A stretch of 64,000 nt of DNA, from NCBI RefSeq assembly GCF_001949145.1, contig NW_019091389.1, positions 720,313-784,312 on the forward strand. Reading direction: 5' to 3'. This document shows, piece by piece, positions 61,817 to 64,000 of the stretch. The number at the start of each line of letters is the position of its first letter. Positions within the stretch are counted from its first letter, which is position 1. A program made the translations under genes and the position numbers. The notes under the pieces were generated by a model. That model ran no database searches and was not told the DNA's origin. It saw nothing but the letters and a program-made list of their open reading frames with translations. This DNA comes from Acanthaster planci (Eukaryota; Echinodermata; Asteroidea; Valvatida; Acanthasteridae).

Positions 61817-62991
61817 TCTAAGTGATCTGGCTTCCAGGTCTCGTGCAAGCATATGCTTTTCATCTGGATCCCTCGTATCATTTCTGATACTGTTCACGTA
61901 CATTCTTGTTAGTTTGAGCTATGACATGAAAAATAAACCACACCATATCCTACTATGCTGTTGCTGGAAACTACAAGCAATAAAATAAATGTGGGTTAAT
62001 AATTATAAAATAAAATACATATAGCTCGACGAAGCTGCTGCAAGTGCAAAATGTCGTTGTGCAACAAAATACAAGCATATTTTGCGGCCAATACGAACAC
62101 AAAAACTGAAGCTGGTAGTTCCAATGTGTTCTTAATTGCGTTTGAAGCGAAAGTACAGTTGGTGCGTAGTTGTCATTCAATATGGCTTCCTGCAGACGTC
62201 TGGAAAAGACTTCCAATGAAAGGAAAGGAAATTTCACAAAGTGGCTGACGACTTCATTCGGATAACAGCACGCACCTGCGTATTCCCCAACATATCATTT
62301 TATGAAATGGCTATCAGGTTTCGAGTTGCCGACCCCAACGGGAACTTAATGTTCATTTGGGAAAGCCTGTCATTGGATTTAAAGAAAACATGCAGTGGAT
62401 AGTCAGCTCAATTTGTTTTCATGCATAATGATTACTGTGTGTTACGACGATATAAACATCCCAATATATGCTTTTGTCAGAAGTGAAACGAAGATTCTAG
62501 TTTTTCAATTCTTAGAAAATACTTCCATTAACTATTCGCGAGGGCGCTATTTGGATTTTGTCATGCAAGGCACTCCTTGCCAAAAGAGCAGAATAACAAT
62601 ACCAAAAATCAATCCTTCAAGATCACAAACCAACAAATCTTAAACAAAATACTGGCCAACACTTTTGTTTCACGTGAAAACTGAATATAAAGTAGAACCT
62701 CCTCCTATTTAGCAAAGTGTGGTACACGTATTGTACACAATGTTATGGTGAAACTCCTGCTCTGCCTAGAATGACATCACGCTTTTGCTCATGTACATAA
62801 AGTATCTTCTTTAGCATAAAATCCAAAATGTTGAAATATCTCCTTATACTGCTACAAAAGAGGTGGAAAGTCGTTGCAACACGCAAATAAAGTTGTGTTT
62901 TACGTAACTGTATTCAAATCATAAAAATCTTTTTACACGTCCCCTTTTAGTCCAATACAGCCCAAACTGCAAAATAAGAAGAAATTCATAG

Positions 62992-63036
62992 TCATCTTTG
63001 ATTATATCATCTTTGATTACATAATCTCTGATTATA
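62992..63036 (+). repeat. 15-base tandem repeat, three copies
   Basis: The unit TCATCTTTGATTATA occurs three times with a period of 15 bases. The second unit ends TACA and the third begins TAATCTCTG. Confidence 0.85.
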
Positions 63037-64000
63037 TAGTACAACAGCGGAGCCACAGTGAAGATGACAGATAATGGCGGATCGTAGAAGACCAGCTGAG
63101 CAATGGAAAACTACATTCAGGCCATTTTCTCTCATGAAGCATCAGTTACATGGGTTATTTTAATATTACAATGTGAAAAAGAGCACAAGATGCCCTATGG
63201 TTCATCCGACCAGTCGTCTAGCGCCCCTTGACTGAGGATCCGCGCTTATTGGCTATGGACACATTTAGGTCCATGTGATACTGTGACGTCATCTGTGAGC
63301 TTGCGTGAAACTTATATGAACTAATGAATGGGTACCCAGTATCTGGAATGCGACGTTCAACGATTTGTTGTATCAATGGGGAATTAAGGGAGAAGCGATT
63401 CAATCGCAAACAGATTCATAGTAGCCACTATAAAGCACAATGCAACCAAATACAACAGCAATAAATGAAACCAATCACCTCTTCTCAGCTGGAAACAAAT
63501 CAGTATTTGAAACTCATCAATGACTCCAAGAAATATTTAAAATATGAGACACTACGTGTCCGTAGGTATCGACTCATGAAACAGCCGTGTACTGTAGTTC
63601 GGTCGAGTGTCTAGACTTCTGCTTGTCCCATTTTCGTCCAATTTAGGTTCCATGATAAATTAGCTAAGAAGGCAATAGTAAGATAATAGTCGATGGGGGA
63701 GCACTGTCGTTACATTTCCAAAGCTTACATCATTTCATTCGGTCACATCAGTTATGATTTATGACGTAATTTTACTTAACCAATTGTGCATTAATAATTG
63801 ATTTTGCTGTTCCGAAATTGCTTTTGTCATAGTCTCGTGTTGCGTTCGAATAAGAAGTATGCTCCAATGCCTGCGGCCACGCTACTGTCATATTGAAAAC
63901 ATCCTCTGCATTGAGTGCGAAGTTTGAGTGCGAATTGTCACCGAATATGATTTCAGGTGACCACCATTTTCCCCTTCTCAACCGTAAAGGGTTTGTTTTG

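Larger units (their letters stand above)
55588..64000. other. Region upstream of NPR copy B, no gene recognised
   Basis: The bases just right of 55587 would be the 5' untranslated region and promoter of copy B; no TATA box is evident. The remainder holds scattered short open frames without family similarity, a purine tract at 56.52 kb, the paired similar segments at 57.2 and 59.5 kb, a CAA microsatellite at 60.96 kb, a CTCF-like motif at 61.80 kb and a short tandem at 62.99 kb. Confidence 0.5.

Noticed and set aside
1-64000. tRNA, rRNA, retroelement polymerase or transposase genes, CRISPR arrays
   Set aside because: I looked for conserved cores (T-loop GGTTCGA boxes, reverse-transcriptase and transposase motifs, regularly spaced repeats) and found none that held up.

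Overview
This window looks like animal genomic DNA, most likely from a marine invertebrate deuterostome. My best guess is a cephalochordate (amphioxus, Branchiostoma type). That guess rests on intron-split coding exons with GT/AG borders, long stretches with no gene, abundant small inverted-repeat (MITE-like) elements, and clusters of the ACATGTAC motif. No bacterial operon structure, ribosomal RNA, CRISPR array or convincing tRNA was seen. The species assignment is an inference.

The only firmly recognisable coding content is three exons on the minus strand. All belong to the extracellular ligand-binding domain of natriuretic-peptide-receptor (NPR) type proteins, the receptor guanylate cyclase / NPR-C family. 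In transcription order they are: a first exon at 55587-54849 (copy B: signal peptide plus membrane-distal half of the domain, 246 codons plus one base), a second first-exon-type exon at 33637-32869 (copy A: the same part of the protein, 256 codons plus one base), and a single following exon at 8088-7787 (two bases plus 100 codons, membrane-proximal half of the domain). Both first exons end at the same place in the protein, after Lys/Asn-Ala-Arg plus one base, in phase 1 and with the same GTAAGTCA donor. The following exon has a phase 1 acceptor, so either first exon can join it in frame. The cysteine spacing (26, then 77 residues) is identical in A and B. The second expected disulfide would bridge exon 1 to exon 2. 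I recognised no transmembrane, kinase-homology or cyclase exon anywhere in the window. The simplest readings are alternative first exons feeding one set of downstream exons, or tandem genes in which the second exon of copy B is lost, unrecognised, or hidden in the 515-base assembly gap at 40606-41120.

Layout. 1-7786: apparently non-coding, with two copies of a TTAA-flanked repeat family and a fold-back element. 7787-8088: NPR exon 2. 8089-32868: about 24.8 kb that would be the intron between exon A and exon 2; it holds several MITE-like elements, local duplications and a homeodomain-site-rich block. 32869-33637: NPR exon 1 copy A. 33638-54848: about 21 kb between the two first exons, with the assembly gap, a full-length TTAA-flanked element and two copies of a 165-base fold-back element. 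54849-55587: NPR exon 1 copy B. 55588-64000: region upstream of copy B, with an unexplained pair of diverged similar segments (57.2 and 59.5 kb), microsatellites and a CTCF-like motif.

The non-coding part is notable for its load of non-autonomous DNA-transposon-like elements. At least six families can be defined by eye from inverted termini, two of them with more than one copy in the window. Apart from the NPR exons, other open frames look like chance. A few weak exon candidates are listed with low confidence.
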